Part shown: one piece after another, positions 53,115-61,352 of the stretch | Layout of the letters: each line of letters begins with the position of its first letter | Position numbering within the stretch: position 1 is the first letter of the stretch | Translations under genes and position numbers: made by a program | Origin: Mycobacteroides franklinii | Lineage (GTDB): Bacteria > Actinomycetota > Actinomycetes > Mycobacteriales > Mycobacteriaceae | Reading direction: 5' to 3' | Length of the DNA: 64,000 nt | NCBI RefSeq assembly: GCF_002013895.1 | Contig: NZ_MAFQ01000003.1 | Location: 186,001 to 250,000 of the forward strand | The notes under the pieces: model-generated | Database searches by the model: none | Told to the model about the DNA's origin: nothing | The model's input: only the letters and a program-made list of their open reading frames with translations

Positions 53115-54155
53115 TCAGAAACCGGAGTCTCGGCGGCAGGCCCCCAGCAGCGCGGCCAGCAACTCGCGATCGGGCCGATACGGGGTGTTGAAGCCCAACC
53201 GGTGCACCAGATCGCCGTAGCGGCGTGCTAATTCGTGCGCACCCTGCGCGGCGTCGGTGACGGTGATGGCCGCGGTGTCGACGAACTCGTCGTCGATCAG
53301 AGTGGCCATCGCATCCCATTCACCTTGTTTGGACAGCTCTTTGAGTTTCGGCCCGACATCCGCTCGGCCGTGCAGTTCCAGCACCGGCCAGTAGGCCGGT
53401 GTGGATCCGTAAAACGCCAGCTGTTTGCGCACCGCTGCGCGCGCATGTACCAGCTCGGCGTCGTCGCGCCCGATGACGATCATCGGCGAGTGGTGGATCT
53501 GGATGTCGGCGAGCGTCTTTCCGGCTTTCGCGGCGCCGCGGTCCAGGGTCGGTCGCGTGACCTGCGCAAGGTAGTCGGGTGTACAGAACGGGTGTGACAT
53601 GAACCCGTCGGCCACTTCGCCGGCCACCGCTGTCATCCCACTGCCGACACCGGCCAGCCAGATCGGCGGCGGGCCAAAGGCGCTCACCTCAGCCGGATCG
53701 GGCATGAACATCGGCGTCATGAGGGTGTTCTGGTAGAACTCGCCGCGATAGTCCAACGCTCCGCGCTCCTGCCACGACTGCCAGATGGCGCGCACCGCGA
53801 GCACCATGTCCCGCATCCTCGCGGCGGGACTGCTCCACGGCATGTCGAACCGGCGGGTGATGTGCGGTTTGATCTGCGTGCCGAGCCCCAGGATGAATCG
53901 GCCGCCCGAGTACGCCTGCAGATCCCAGCCAATATTGGCCAGCAACATGGGATTTCGCGCAAATGCGACAGCGATCGAAGTGCCCAGCACGACATCCTTG
54001 GTGTGCTCGGCCGCCAGCAGTATCGGCAGGAAGGGGTCGTGCGCACCTTCGAAGGTCCAGATGCCGGCGTACCCGGATTCCTCGGCCTCGGAGGCATCGG
54101 TGGCCATGGTGTTCAACCCGGTTGTGAGCGTCACGTCGATCAACACCTCACTCAT
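53115..54155 (-). CDS. F420-dependent LLM-class oxidoreductase
   Basis: 346 residues from ATG 54155. The open frame extends back to 54635 but covers gpsA on the other strand, so the internal ATG is used. ATDASEAEESGYAGIWTFEGAHDPFLPILLAAEHTKDVVLGTSIAVAFARNPMLLANIGWDLQAYSGGRFILGLGTQI is the TIM-barrel luciferase-like monooxygenase pattern of the F420 group. It is the counterpart in position of Rv0565c-like monooxygenase, though of a different fold. The substrate is unknown. Divergent from gpsA. Confidence 0.85.
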   Translation of the reverse strand: MSEVLIDVTLTTGLNTMATDASEAEESGYAGIWTFEGAHDPFLPILLAAEHTKDVVLGTSIAVAFARNPMLLANIGWDLQAYSGGRFILGLGTQIKPHITRRFDMPWSSPAARMRDMVLAVRAIWQSWQERGALDYRGEFYQNTLMTPMFMPDPAEVSAFGPPPIWLAGVGSGMTAVAGEVADGFMSHPFCTPDYLAQVTRPTLDRGAAKAGKTLADIQIHHSPMIVIGRDDAELVHARAAVRKQLAFYGSTPAYWPVLELHGRADVGPKLKELSKQGEWDAMATLIDDEFVDTAAITVTDAAQGAHELARRYGDLVHRLGFNTPYRPDRELLAALLGACRRDSGF

Positions 54156-54191
54156 ATTGCCGAACTGCATATTGGAGGCGCACAGGGCCCA

Positions 54192-54204
54192 TACCCTGGC
54201 GAGC
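54192..54204 (+). promoter_or_regulatory. Leaderless promoter of gpsA
   Basis: TACCCT (54192-54197) fits the T-A-N-N-N-T -10 pattern and ends 7 bases before the gpsA ATG at 54205. No Shine-Dalgarno sequence is present, so transcription probably starts at the ATG. Confidence 0.45.
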
Positions 54205-55227
54205 ATGGCAGCACTTCGTGAACCGCAAGTCGTCGTCCTCGGTGGCGGATCCTGGGGCACCACAGTGGCCTCGATCGTGGCGCGGCGCAGTCCCACGCTG
54301 CAGTGGGCCCGATCCCCCGAGACTGTCGCCGATATCAATGAGCGGCACCGTAATTCGCGGTACCTGACCGATGAGGTGGAGCTGACCGAGAGTCTGCGCG
54401 CCACGTCGGATCTGCACGAGGCCGTCGAACAGGCCGATGTGGTGATCATGGGGGTTCCCTCACACAGCTTCCGCGAGGTGCTCACCGAGATCGGGCAATC
54501 CCTGCGCCCGTGGGTGCCCATCGTCTCCTTGGTGAAGGGCCTCGAGCAGGGTTCACGGATGCGGATGTCGCAGATCATCGAGGAAGTACTCCCCGGGCAT
54601 CCAGCGGGCATTCTGGCCGGCCCCAACATCGCCAAGGAGGTGGCCCGCGGATATGCGGCCGCCGGTGTGGTCGCGATGCCCGATCAGCACCAGGCGGACC
54701 GCCTGGGCGAGCTTTTCCGCACCTCACGCTTTCGCGTGTACAGCACCAATGACGTAGTGGGCGTCGAGATGGCGGGCGCACTCAAGAACGTCTTCGCCAT
54801 CGCCAGCGGGATGGGCTACGCGATCGGGATCGGCGAGAACACACGCGCCATGGTGATCGCCCGGGCCCTGCGCGAGATGACCAAACTCGGGGTGGCCATG
54901 GGCGGCGATCCCGAGACGTTCCCCGGCCTGGCGGGGCTGGGCGACCTCATCGTGACCTGCACGAGCCCCAGCAGCCGCAACCGGCACGTGGGTGAGGAGA
55001 TCGGCAAGGGCAAGACCATCGATGAGATCATCGAATCGATGAATCAGGTCGCCGAGGGGGTAAAGGCATCCTCGGTGGTGATGACCCTTGCCGAGGAGTA
55101 CGGCATCCAAATGCCGATCGCCCGCGAGGTCGACGGAGTGATCAATCACGGCTCCACGGTGGAGCAGGCCTACCGCGGGCTCATGGCCGAGACGCCCGGC
55201 CATGAGGTACACGGCACCGGATTCTGA
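54205..55227 (+). CDS. gpsA: NAD(P)-dependent glycerol-3-phosphate dehydrogenase
   Basis: 340 residues from ATG 54205. The nucleotide fold opens PQVVVLGGGSWGTTVASIVARR. IVSLVKGLEQGSRMRMSQIIEEVLPGHPAGILAGPNIAKEVARGY has the catalytic-region Lys and GPN motif, and GALKNVFAIASGMGYAIGIGENTRAMVIARALREM holds the active-site Lys. It makes glycerol 3-phosphate from dihydroxyacetone phosphate for phospholipid synthesis, and is the counterpart of Rv0564c (gpdA1). Ends immediately before the convergent lipoprotein gene. Confidence 0.95.
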   Translation: MAALREPQVVVLGGGSWGTTVASIVARRSPTLQWARSPETVADINERHRNSRYLTDEVELTESLRATSDLHEAVEQADVVIMGVPSHSFREVLTEIGQSLRPWVPIVSLVKGLEQGSRMRMSQIIEEVLPGHPAGILAGPNIAKEVARGYAAAGVVAMPDQHQADRLGELFRTSRFRVYSTNDVVGVEMAGALKNVFAIASGMGYAIGIGENTRAMVIARALREMTKLGVAMGGDPETFPGLAGLGDLIVTCTSPSSRNRHVGEEIGKGKTIDEIIESMNQVAEGVKASSVVMTLAEEYGIQMPIAREVDGVINHGSTVEQAYRGLMAETPGHEVHGTGF

Positions 55228-56040
55228 TCACGCCGGCAAGTACTCGGGCTTCACCACATCGCGCAGCTCGGACAGCGCAACCCGGCTCTGCATCGGTCCC
55301 TCGGCATAGGACGCCACTCGGTACGGCTCGAACGAGAACAGCAGCGCGTCACCGTCCAGCGAAAAGTCCTTGAAATTCCCCGGTTCCGGATCCGTTCCGG
55401 TGTCGACGAATTCGGTGCCGATACCGCCGAGCTGTGCACGCAGGTCGCGCCGGACCAGCGCCGCGACCTTCGGCAGCGCGGCCGCGGGATCGATCAACAG
55501 CGTGTCCAGGGTGATGGGCCGTTTGGTGGTGCGGTCGAAGGCGAGGGTGCGAAACGCGAACCCCGGGTGATAGCCACCAAGTGACTCGCTGATCGAGAAC
55601 CGCACGCTATCGGAGGGATGCACGCCCTTGCCCTGATACGCCTCAAAGCTGAGCTGAAGCGCCCAGGGCTTTCCCTCGGGTGGGGCGCCGGCGCGTTCGA
55701 CGGACTTGCGGAAGCTGGCGCGAACATCCGCCACGGTGTCATCCACCGCCCGCTGCAGTTCGGGAAACGACGAATCCCATTGCACGGGAATCACCAGATG
55801 CTGCGTCGCCTGCGGCGTGGCCTCGTCGATGACGCAGCCTTGTGCGGCGTCCCAGCGGCCGCCGTGTTTCGGGCACGCGGCCTCGCCGCTCGGATCGACG
55901 CGGACAGTGGGCGATGCCGTGGCGGATTCCGACGCGCTGGTGGACTCCGGGGCGGATGTTTCCCTGGGCGCCTCTCCCCGATCACAACCGACGAGGACGA
56001 CACCGCACAGGACGGCGGTCAGTAGGTACCCGAAACGCAT
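55228..56040 (-). CDS. Putative lipoprotein with RsiV/DUF3298-like domain
   Basis: 270 residues from ATG 56040. The signal peptide MRFGYLLTAVLCGVVLVGC ends in a lipobox (L-V-G-C, Cys about residue 19). A Ser/Thr/Ala linker follows, then a folded domain: CPKHGGRWDAAQGCVIDEAT, YQGKGVHPSDSVRFSISESLGGYHPGFAFRTLAFDRTTKRPITLDTLLID and FSLDGDALLFSFEPYRVASYAEGPMQSRVALSELRD. The second half fits the DUF3298/RsiV C-terminal family and the MPT64-related exported proteins. It would be anchored to the outer face of the membrane. The function is unknown. Confidence 0.75.
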   Translation of the reverse strand: MRFGYLLTAVLCGVVLVGCDRGEAPRETSAPESTSASESATASPTVRVDPSGEAACPKHGGRWDAAQGCVIDEATPQATQHLVIPVQWDSSFPELQRAVDDTVADVRASFRKSVERAGAPPEGKPWALQLSFEAYQGKGVHPSDSVRFSISESLGGYHPGFAFRTLAFDRTTKRPITLDTLLIDPAAALPKVAALVRRDLRAQLGGIGTEFVDTGTDPEPGNFKDFSLDGDALLFSFEPYRVASYAEGPMQSRVALSELRDVVKPEYLPA

Positions 56041-56061
56041 GGGAACCAATCTAACCGGCCG

Positions 56062-56553
56062 CTACGTCGTGTAGCTGCCACCCGGGCCTACCACGAAGCC
56101 GTTCTGCCAGCGATTGTTGACGCAGGTCAGCGTGCCGCCCCCATCCAGACCGCAACTCACTTCGCGGTAGCTGAGCCGGGATCCCGGCGGCAGTGGCTTG
56201 AACGGCTCGCCTCCGAGGCCGTAGATCGGCCGATCGGTGCTCGCGAAACCGGGGGCATTGCTGCCGCTGACGAGGTTCGCTCCGTTGGGAGCCCCGGGCA
56301 ACGGACCGCTGCAGCCGTAGCTCGCGTCGGCGCGCTTGATCAGACAGGAGATTCCACCGGGAATGGTGAAGCCGTACGCGGTGTCGGCCAACGTGCTGTA
56401 CTCCAGCGGCGACACCGGGGTGAGTCCGTTGACATTCGGAAGCCCGGACGGGTCAAGGGGATTCGGGGTGTCCGGATCGGCGGTCGCCGTGCCTGCCAAC
56501 ATCACGGCAGCGACGACGCCGGTCACAGCGCCAAGGATGGGCAGGATACGCAT
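56062..56553 (-). CDS. Secreted conserved hypothetical protein
   Basis: 163 residues from ATG 56553. MRILPILGAVTGVVAAVMLAGTATADPD is a Sec signal peptide with A-x-A cleavage. The mature part has six Cys (SCLIKRADASYGCSG, VSCGLDGGGTLTCVNN), suggesting disulfides, and an aromatic-rich C-terminus. It is a mycobacterial secreted family that I cannot name. It overlaps neither neighbour and lies 21 bases from the lipoprotein gene on the same strand. Confidence 0.7.
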   Translation of the reverse strand: MRILPILGAVTGVVAAVMLAGTATADPDTPNPLDPSGLPNVNGLTPVSPLEYSTLADTAYGFTIPGGISCLIKRADASYGCSGPLPGAPNGANLVSGSNAPGFASTDRPIYGLGGEPFKPLPPGSRLSYREVSCGLDGGGTLTCVNNRWQNGFVVGPGGSYTT

Positions 56554-56590
56554 CCCGTGACCATATCCAAGTTCGCGCGCGATCTCGCGG

Positions 56591-57658
56591 CTACTGGTCG
56601 AAGGCGATATCGACACTGTCCGTGACCGGAATGGCCTGACATGCGAGGGTCAACCCCATCGCGAGGTCAGCCTCGACCAGGGTGTCGTTGCGCAGCATCC
56701 GCACCTCGCCGCGGCGCACGGTACAGGCGCACGCACTGCACGCACCTTCGCGGCACGAGTACGGCGCGTCGATGCCCTGCGCGAGCAGCACATCGAGCAG
56801 CGGGGTGTTCCTGGGCCACTCGACGGTGACCTGTGTGCCGTCGAGCTCCACAGTCGCCCGGGCCGCATCCTCGCCACCGTGCGGGATGACGATGTCGGCA
56901 AACGGGTCACCGGAGAGGGACTGGTAGAGCTCGATGTGAATGTGCTTGGCGGGCATTCCGACGGCCGACAACGCGGCCCGGGCCTCCGTCATGAACGGTG
57001 CGGGGCCGCAGATGTACGTGCTGTACCGCGTGTAGGCGGTGAACATCTCGGACATGGCGTCGCGGGTGGGCAGGCCGCGTTCGGCTTCGAGCCAGTGCAC
57101 GACGCGCAGCCGATCCGGGAATTCCACCATGATGTCGTCGATCTCGGCGCCGAAGATCACGCTCTGCTCGTCGCGGTTCGCGTAGAAGAGATACACGGTT
57201 CCCGCACCACCGAGCAGCACCGACTTGGCGATGGACAGCATCGGGGTGATGCCGCTTCCGGCGGCAATCAGCAAGAAGTCGCCGTCCAGCGAGCGCGGAA
57301 CGAAGACCCCGGAGGGAGTCAGCACGGTGATGTGGTCTCCAACACCGACGTTGTCGCACAGCCAGTTCGACGCATACCCGCCGTCGGTGCGTTTGATGGT
57401 GACCACGAGGTCGTCGTCAAGGTGCGGTGAACTGGACAACGAGTAACAGCGGGCCACCGAGCCGGTCCGCTCACTGGGGACCTTCAGCGTCAGAAACTGG
57501 CCCGGCCGGTAGCGGAAAGCGTCGACGAGTGCATCCGGCACTTCGAACACCAGGGAAACGGCATCCCCTGTCTCCCTGATGATCTCGACGACCTCGAGAG
57601 AGTGAACATGAGGATTTCCGGTCACCCTGCGCGCGTCGGGAGTAGCGATGTCTGTCAT
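56591..57658 (-). CDS. Oxygenase reductase (FNR plus [2Fe-2S]), KshB-like
   Basis: 355 residues from ATG 57658. The flavin domain has FRYRPGQFLTLKV and RCYSLSSSPH (FAD), the NAD domain GDFLLIAAGSGITPMLSIAKSVL and TYICGPAPFMTEARAAL. The C-terminal ferredoxin domain is IDAPYSCREGACSACACTVRRGEVRML with a final Cys in GLTLACQAIP (C-x4-C-x2-C-x-n-C). Length and layout match the KshB-type electron-transfer proteins that serve 3-ketosteroid hydroxylase and diiron oxygenases. It closes a minus-strand row that includes an SDR, a BVMO and a diiron protein; it may supply their electrons, which is inference. Confidence 0.85.
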   Translation of the reverse strand: MTDIATPDARRVTGNPHVHSLEVVEIIRETGDAVSLVFEVPDALVDAFRYRPGQFLTLKVPSERTGSVARCYSLSSSPHLDDDLVVTIKRTDGGYASNWLCDNVGVGDHITVLTPSGVFVPRSLDGDFLLIAAGSGITPMLSIAKSVLLGGAGTVYLFYANRDEQSVIFGAEIDDIMVEFPDRLRVVHWLEAERGLPTRDAMSEMFTAYTRYSTYICGPAPFMTEARAALSAVGMPAKHIHIELYQSLSGDPFADIVIPHGGEDAARATVELDGTQVTVEWPRNTPLLDVLLAQGIDAPYSCREGACSACACTVRRGEVRMLRNDTLVEADLAMGLTLACQAIPVTDSVDIAFDQ

Positions 57659-57668
57659 CGGCCGCCGC

Positions 57669-58532
57669 CTAGAGCTCGATACCGAAGCGTGCCGCGATCT
57701 TTTTGCCGACCCCGTACTTGCCGATTCCATAGAAGGGCGCCATCAGGTCCCCGTAGCGCGGTCCGATGACGCGCGGTATGGCGTCGAACACCCTGGCATC
57801 GGGACCGATCAACACGCGTGGCCGATTCTTCTCCACCCCACGCAGAATGATCCGTGCGGCCGAGTCCGGCCGGGTGATGGCCGCGAGCTGGAATCCTTTC
57901 CGGACGGTTTCCCGGTCGACGCCCTCTGGGATACCGCGCGCGCTCGATGCGATGTTGGTCTTGATGCCACCGGGGTGCACACAGGTGACACCGACGGGGT
58001 ACTTCGCCGCCCGGATCTCCTGACGCAGCGCCTCGGTGAAGCCGCGAACAGCGAATTTCGCTGCGTTATAGGCACTCTGGGAAGGTATACCCATAAATCC
58101 AAACACCGACGACACGTTGACGAGATGACCGTCGCCGGACTCGATCAGATGCGGCAGGAAGGCCTTGGTGCCGTGGGCGACTCCCCAGAAGTTGATATTC
58201 ATCAACCAGTCGAAGTCATCCCATTCCATGTCCTTGACATCGGCCGAAAGCGCCACCCCGGCGTTGTTGAACACCAGGTTGACCTGACCGAACTCGCTCT
58301 TGACGTCGGCGGCATGGGCGTAGACGGCGCTGCGGTCGGCGACATCGAGTTCGAACGGGATCGCGGTCGCACCTGCTTTCTCGCAACGTCCCGCGGTGTC
58401 GGCCACCCCGGCGGTGTCGATGTCCGAGAGTGCCAGCCGCGCACCGCGCTGCGCCAGTGCCAACGCCAGGCTGCGGCCGATACCCGAACCGGCACCGGTG
58501 ATTACGGCGACCTTGTTGTCGAAGTCCTTCAT
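57669..58532 (-). CDS. Short-chain dehydrogenase/reductase
   Basis: 287 residues from ATG 58532. NAD(P) binding: VAVITGAGSGIGRSLALALAQRGARLALSDID. NNAG motif: NLVFNNAGVALSADVKDM. Catalytic triad: Ser in LVNVSSVFGFMG, Tyr in QSAYNAAKFAVRGFTEALRQE. The C-terminal extension (FDAIPRVIGPRYGDLMAPFYGIGKYGVGKKIAARFG) is found in mycobacterial SDRs that act beside BVMOs. Ten bases separate it from the reductase gene. It may oxidise an alcohol to the ketone used by the neighbouring monooxygenase. Confidence 0.88.
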   Translation of the reverse strand: MKDFDNKVAVITGAGSGIGRSLALALAQRGARLALSDIDTAGVADTAGRCEKAGATAIPFELDVADRSAVYAHAADVKSEFGQVNLVFNNAGVALSADVKDMEWDDFDWLMNINFWGVAHGTKAFLPHLIESGDGHLVNVSSVFGFMGIPSQSAYNAAKFAVRGFTEALRQEIRAAKYPVGVTCVHPGGIKTNIASSARGIPEGVDRETVRKGFQLAAITRPDSAARIILRGVEKNRPRVLIGPDARVFDAIPRVIGPRYGDLMAPFYGIGKYGVGKKIAARFGIEL

Positions 58533-58564
58533 CGTTTCTCGCTTCTGTGGGACGGGGAAAACGG

Positions 58565-60169
58565 CTAGTTTGTGGCCATGCTCGGCGACGTCTGCCGGGG
58601 CCCGTTCACCAGGGGAACGGTCTTGCGAACAGCCGGGCGCACCGCACCCTCGAACTCGTACTCGGTGGGGTCGACTTTTCTTGTCTGCGACCAGTATTCG
58701 AAGGTGAATCCCGACCACAGTGTCCGGTTCTTGCCATGCTCATCGAGGTACCAGCTCTGGCAACCGCCGCTATTCCACACCGAGCCCTCCAGCTTGCGTT
58801 GGACCTCGGCATTGAAGCGGTCCTGGGCCTCGCGGGTGGGCACAATCGCCTGGGCGTACGCCTCGTCGACGCGTTTGATCGCCTCGGTGACGTAGTGGAT
58901 CTGCGATTCGATCATGAACACGATCGAGTTGTGGCCCAGGCCCGTATTGGGCCCGAGGAGGAAGAAGAGGTTGGGCATGCCGGCGATGGTGATGCCGCGG
59001 TGAGCGGCGACCCCTTCCCTCGACCAACGGTCGCCGAGGTCCTCACCGCGCTGCCCCTTCAGGTCCAGATACTTGTACGAGTCGGTGACGTGGAAACCGG
59101 TGCCGAAGATGATGGCGTCGACCTTGCGTTCTATCCCGTCACTGGTGATGACGCCGTCCGCGGTCACCCCGGTGATGGACTCGGTGACCAATTCCGTTTT
59201 CGGGTTATCGATGGCCTTGTAGTACGTCCCAGATCCCAACAGGCGCTTGCACCCCGCGCGGTAATCGGGTGTCACCTTCCGGCGTACTTCTGGATCGGAG
59301 ATCTGGCTCTTGATGTACGCACGGCCGAGCAGCTCAACACCTTTCAACAAGGCAGGCCTGCGATTCATCGCGTACGCACCGGCCTCTGCGCCGAAGTACA
59401 TGCTGCTGCGGAACAGCGCGCGCAGGCCGGGAACACTCGCGAACGCCCGTTTGGCCAATGTGCCGAACTCGACATTGGTGCGTGGCAGCACCCACGGCGG
59501 AGTGCGCTGAAACAGCTTCAGCTCACCGACCTTCCCGACAATCTCGGGGACAAACTGAATAGCGCTGGCGCCCGTACCGATTACCGCGACCTTTTTGCCG
59601 GTCAGGTCGAAGTCATGGTTCCACTGCGCCGAGTGGAAGACCGGTCCCTCGAAGCGGTCAAGGCCCTCGATCCCCGGGATGCTCGGGATGTGCAGGGCAC
59701 CGACCCCCGAGATGAGGAACTGGCAGATGTACTCCTGGCCGCTATCGGTGAAAACGTGCCAGCGGTACTCGTCCTCGTCCCAGTACCCGCGGGTGACGCG
59801 TGTGTTGAAGGTGACGTGCCGATAAAGGCCGTATTTGGCGGCGACTTCCTTCAGGTAGTCAAAGATCTCGGGCTGCCGGGAGAAAAGCTGTTCCCAGTTC
59901 GATCGCGGCTCGAAGGAGAAAGAATACAGATGGGTAGGCACATCACATGCCGCACCGGGATAGGTGTTATCGCGCCATGTTCCGCCTACCTCGCCTGCCT
60001 TCTCAAGGATGAGGAACGGTACTCCCATTCTCTGCAAGGCAATTCCCGCGCCAATGCCCGAGAACCCCGTGCCGACAATCAACGCGCGAATGCGGATGGG
60101 CTCCGACGAACCGCTATCGTCTGCGGTTCCGGGTTGCTCCTCTTCGCGCGATGCTTCGGTAACAGTCAT
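58565..60169 (-). CDS. Flavin-containing monooxygenase, Baeyer-Villiger type
   Basis: 534 residues from ATG 60169. It has two Rossmann folds, IRALIVGTGFSGIGAGIALQRM and KKVAVIGTGASAIQFVPEIV, and between them the Baeyer-Villiger signature F-x-G-x3-H-x3-W in FEGPVFHSAQWNHD. EVGGTWRDNTYPGAACDVPTHLYSFSFEPR binds FAD. It is of the EthA/MymA type, converting ketones to esters or oxidising sulfur/nitrogen compounds with NADPH and oxygen. It follows the intact AurF gene and precedes the SDR, all on the minus strand. Confidence 0.9.
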   Translation of the reverse strand: MTVTEASREEEQPGTADDSGSSEPIRIRALIVGTGFSGIGAGIALQRMGVPFLILEKAGEVGGTWRDNTYPGAACDVPTHLYSFSFEPRSNWEQLFSRQPEIFDYLKEVAAKYGLYRHVTFNTRVTRGYWDEDEYRWHVFTDSGQEYICQFLISGVGALHIPSIPGIEGLDRFEGPVFHSAQWNHDFDLTGKKVAVIGTGASAIQFVPEIVGKVGELKLFQRTPPWVLPRTNVEFGTLAKRAFASVPGLRALFRSSMYFGAEAGAYAMNRRPALLKGVELLGRAYIKSQISDPEVRRKVTPDYRAGCKRLLGSGTYYKAIDNPKTELVTESITGVTADGVITSDGIERKVDAIIFGTGFHVTDSYKYLDLKGQRGEDLGDRWSREGVAAHRGITIAGMPNLFFLLGPNTGLGHNSIVFMIESQIHYVTEAIKRVDEAYAQAIVPTREAQDRFNAEVQRKLEGSVWNSGGCQSWYLDEHGKNRTLWSGFTFEYWSQTRKVDPTEYEFEGAVRPAVRKTVPLVNGPRQTSPSMATN

Positions 60170-60219
60170 GTGGTGCAATCTCTTTCTGTTTCACGGGTGG
60201 ACCCTGGACATGGCTGAAC

Positions 60220-60247
60220 CTGGCTCATTGCACCGGCAACGAGCCAG
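60220..60247 (-). terminator. Hairpin between AurF-like and BVMO genes
   Basis: CTGGCTC (60220-60226) pairs with GAGCCAG (60241-60247), a 7-pair stem with a 14-base loop 14 bases after the AurF stop. A second inverted pair GGTGCAAT (60172-60179) / ATTGCACC (60227-60234) overlaps it, so two alternative structures could form in this 92-base gap. Confidence 0.4.
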
Positions 60248-60261
60248 TTCGATTGCCGCGC

Positions 60262-61245
60262 TTACCGCGCCTTGATCTCGGCCAAAATGTCTTCGGGCAT
60301 CGCGCGGGACATCCGCAGCAGTCGGCCGGTGAATTTGCCGTCCAGGAAACCGATCTCGTGCATGAAACGCATCAGGGGCTCCGAAACCCAGGTCGCATTT
60401 TCGCGATAATGCGGGGAGGTCAGGAAGGTAAACAAACCACGGAGAGGATGGATTCCCACCGACCGGTAGGCCTTCGGATTGAAGAGCACCGGATAGATAC
60501 CGATCACGGACAGGGCGAAGACCGCTCGATGGAACGCGTTGGAAACCGGTCCCCGCTCGGCGATCTGTCGGACCAGTTCCTCACGCGCATAAGTGATATG
60601 CCGCGCCTCTTCCAGCACGTGGATCTTCATGAGCTGACGGGCATGCGGCTGCACCGTCTCATCCATCATCGTTTCCCGCTGCGCACGGTCCAGCACCTCC
60701 TCGACCAGCAGCAGGGTGCCGAGCCCCGAGGGGCCCAGTGGTACCAAACCGAGGAGCCGGATGACGCGCGTCGCGAACTTCGGATAGGTGTACGGCTCGA
60801 TGCCGAGCTTATTCACCAGGCGGCCAAACATGGTGGAGTGCCGTGCTTCTTCGCTGATCTCGGTCAGCGCATAGCGGCCGTGATCGGTCGCTCCCCCATT
60901 CTGCTCGACAACCTGCCGCCACAGCATGGCGCTGAGACCGGTCTCGACGTAGATACCGAAGCTCAACACGGAGCCCAGCTCATGGCGCGTCAGCTCGATG
61001 CGCTGTTCCTGAGTCAGCTTGTCCCACAGCTTGGTGCCGTACAGCGACGTCCGGCGCGGCGTGGCCCAGTACAAGCCGGGCACCACCGGGGCGTCCCAGT
61101 CGATATCGACCTCGCCGTCGTAGGCGCGTTCCGCGGCCGACCGCAACAGCCGTTGCGCGGTCTTCTCCCGATCCCCGACGGACTTGCCCCGTACCGACGA
61201 GGCGCCGGCCTCGTGCAGAGCCCTTGGCTGGTCGATGGTCGTCAT
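60262..61245 (-). CDS. AurF-family diiron oxygenase (intact metal site)
   Basis: 327 residues from ATG 61245, with GGGAGG upstream. It fits the p-aminobenzoate N-oxygenase (AurF) family, and all seven metal ligands can be placed: Glu101 (YVETGLSAM), Glu133 and His136 (SEEARHSTMF), Glu182 or 183 (LLVEEVLDRA), and His209, Glu213 and His216 (KIHVLEEARH). The match to the H-x3-E-x2-H spacing of AurF is exact. AurF oxidises aryl amines to nitro groups; mycobacterial substrates are unknown. Adjacent to a degenerate paralogue, a BVMO and an Fe-S reductase. Confidence 0.85.
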   Translation of the reverse strand: MTTIDQPRALHEAGASSVRGKSVGDREKTAQRLLRSAAERAYDGEVDIDWDAPVVPGLYWATPRRTSLYGTKLWDKLTQEQRIELTRHELGSVLSFGIYVETGLSAMLWRQVVEQNGGATDHGRYALTEISEEARHSTMFGRLVNKLGIEPYTYPKFATRVIRLLGLVPLGPSGLGTLLLVEEVLDRAQRETMMDETVQPHARQLMKIHVLEEARHITYAREELVRQIAERGPVSNAFHRAVFALSVIGIYPVLFNPKAYRSVGIHPLRGLFTFLTSPHYRENATWVSEPLMRFMHEIGFLDGKFTGRLLRMSRAMPEDILAEIKAR

Positions 61246-61277
61246 TGATCCCGCCCTCCCGTTTTATTCATTACTTT

Positions 61278-61290
61278 AAGTATCCGTTAC
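61278..61290 (-). promoter_or_regulatory. Motif shared by the two AurF upstream regions (copy 1)
   Basis: AAGTATCCGTTAC on the plus strand. On the minus strand it reads GTAACGGATACTT, with the -10-like GATACT about 35 bases before the intact AurF ATG. The same sequence, less one T, occurs upstream of the degenerate AurF gene at 62364. Confidence 0.55.
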
Positions 61291-61352
61291 TCTTCATACC
61301 GCTAACCTGAGTCTCATCCTCGCGCGCCGGTTTGTCAATGCCTCACGCGACG

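Noticed and set aside
53785..54204. Extended N-terminus for gpsA
   Set aside because: It runs antisense over the conserved F420-dependent oxidoreductase. gpsA begins at ATG 54205, directly before its nucleotide-binding fold.
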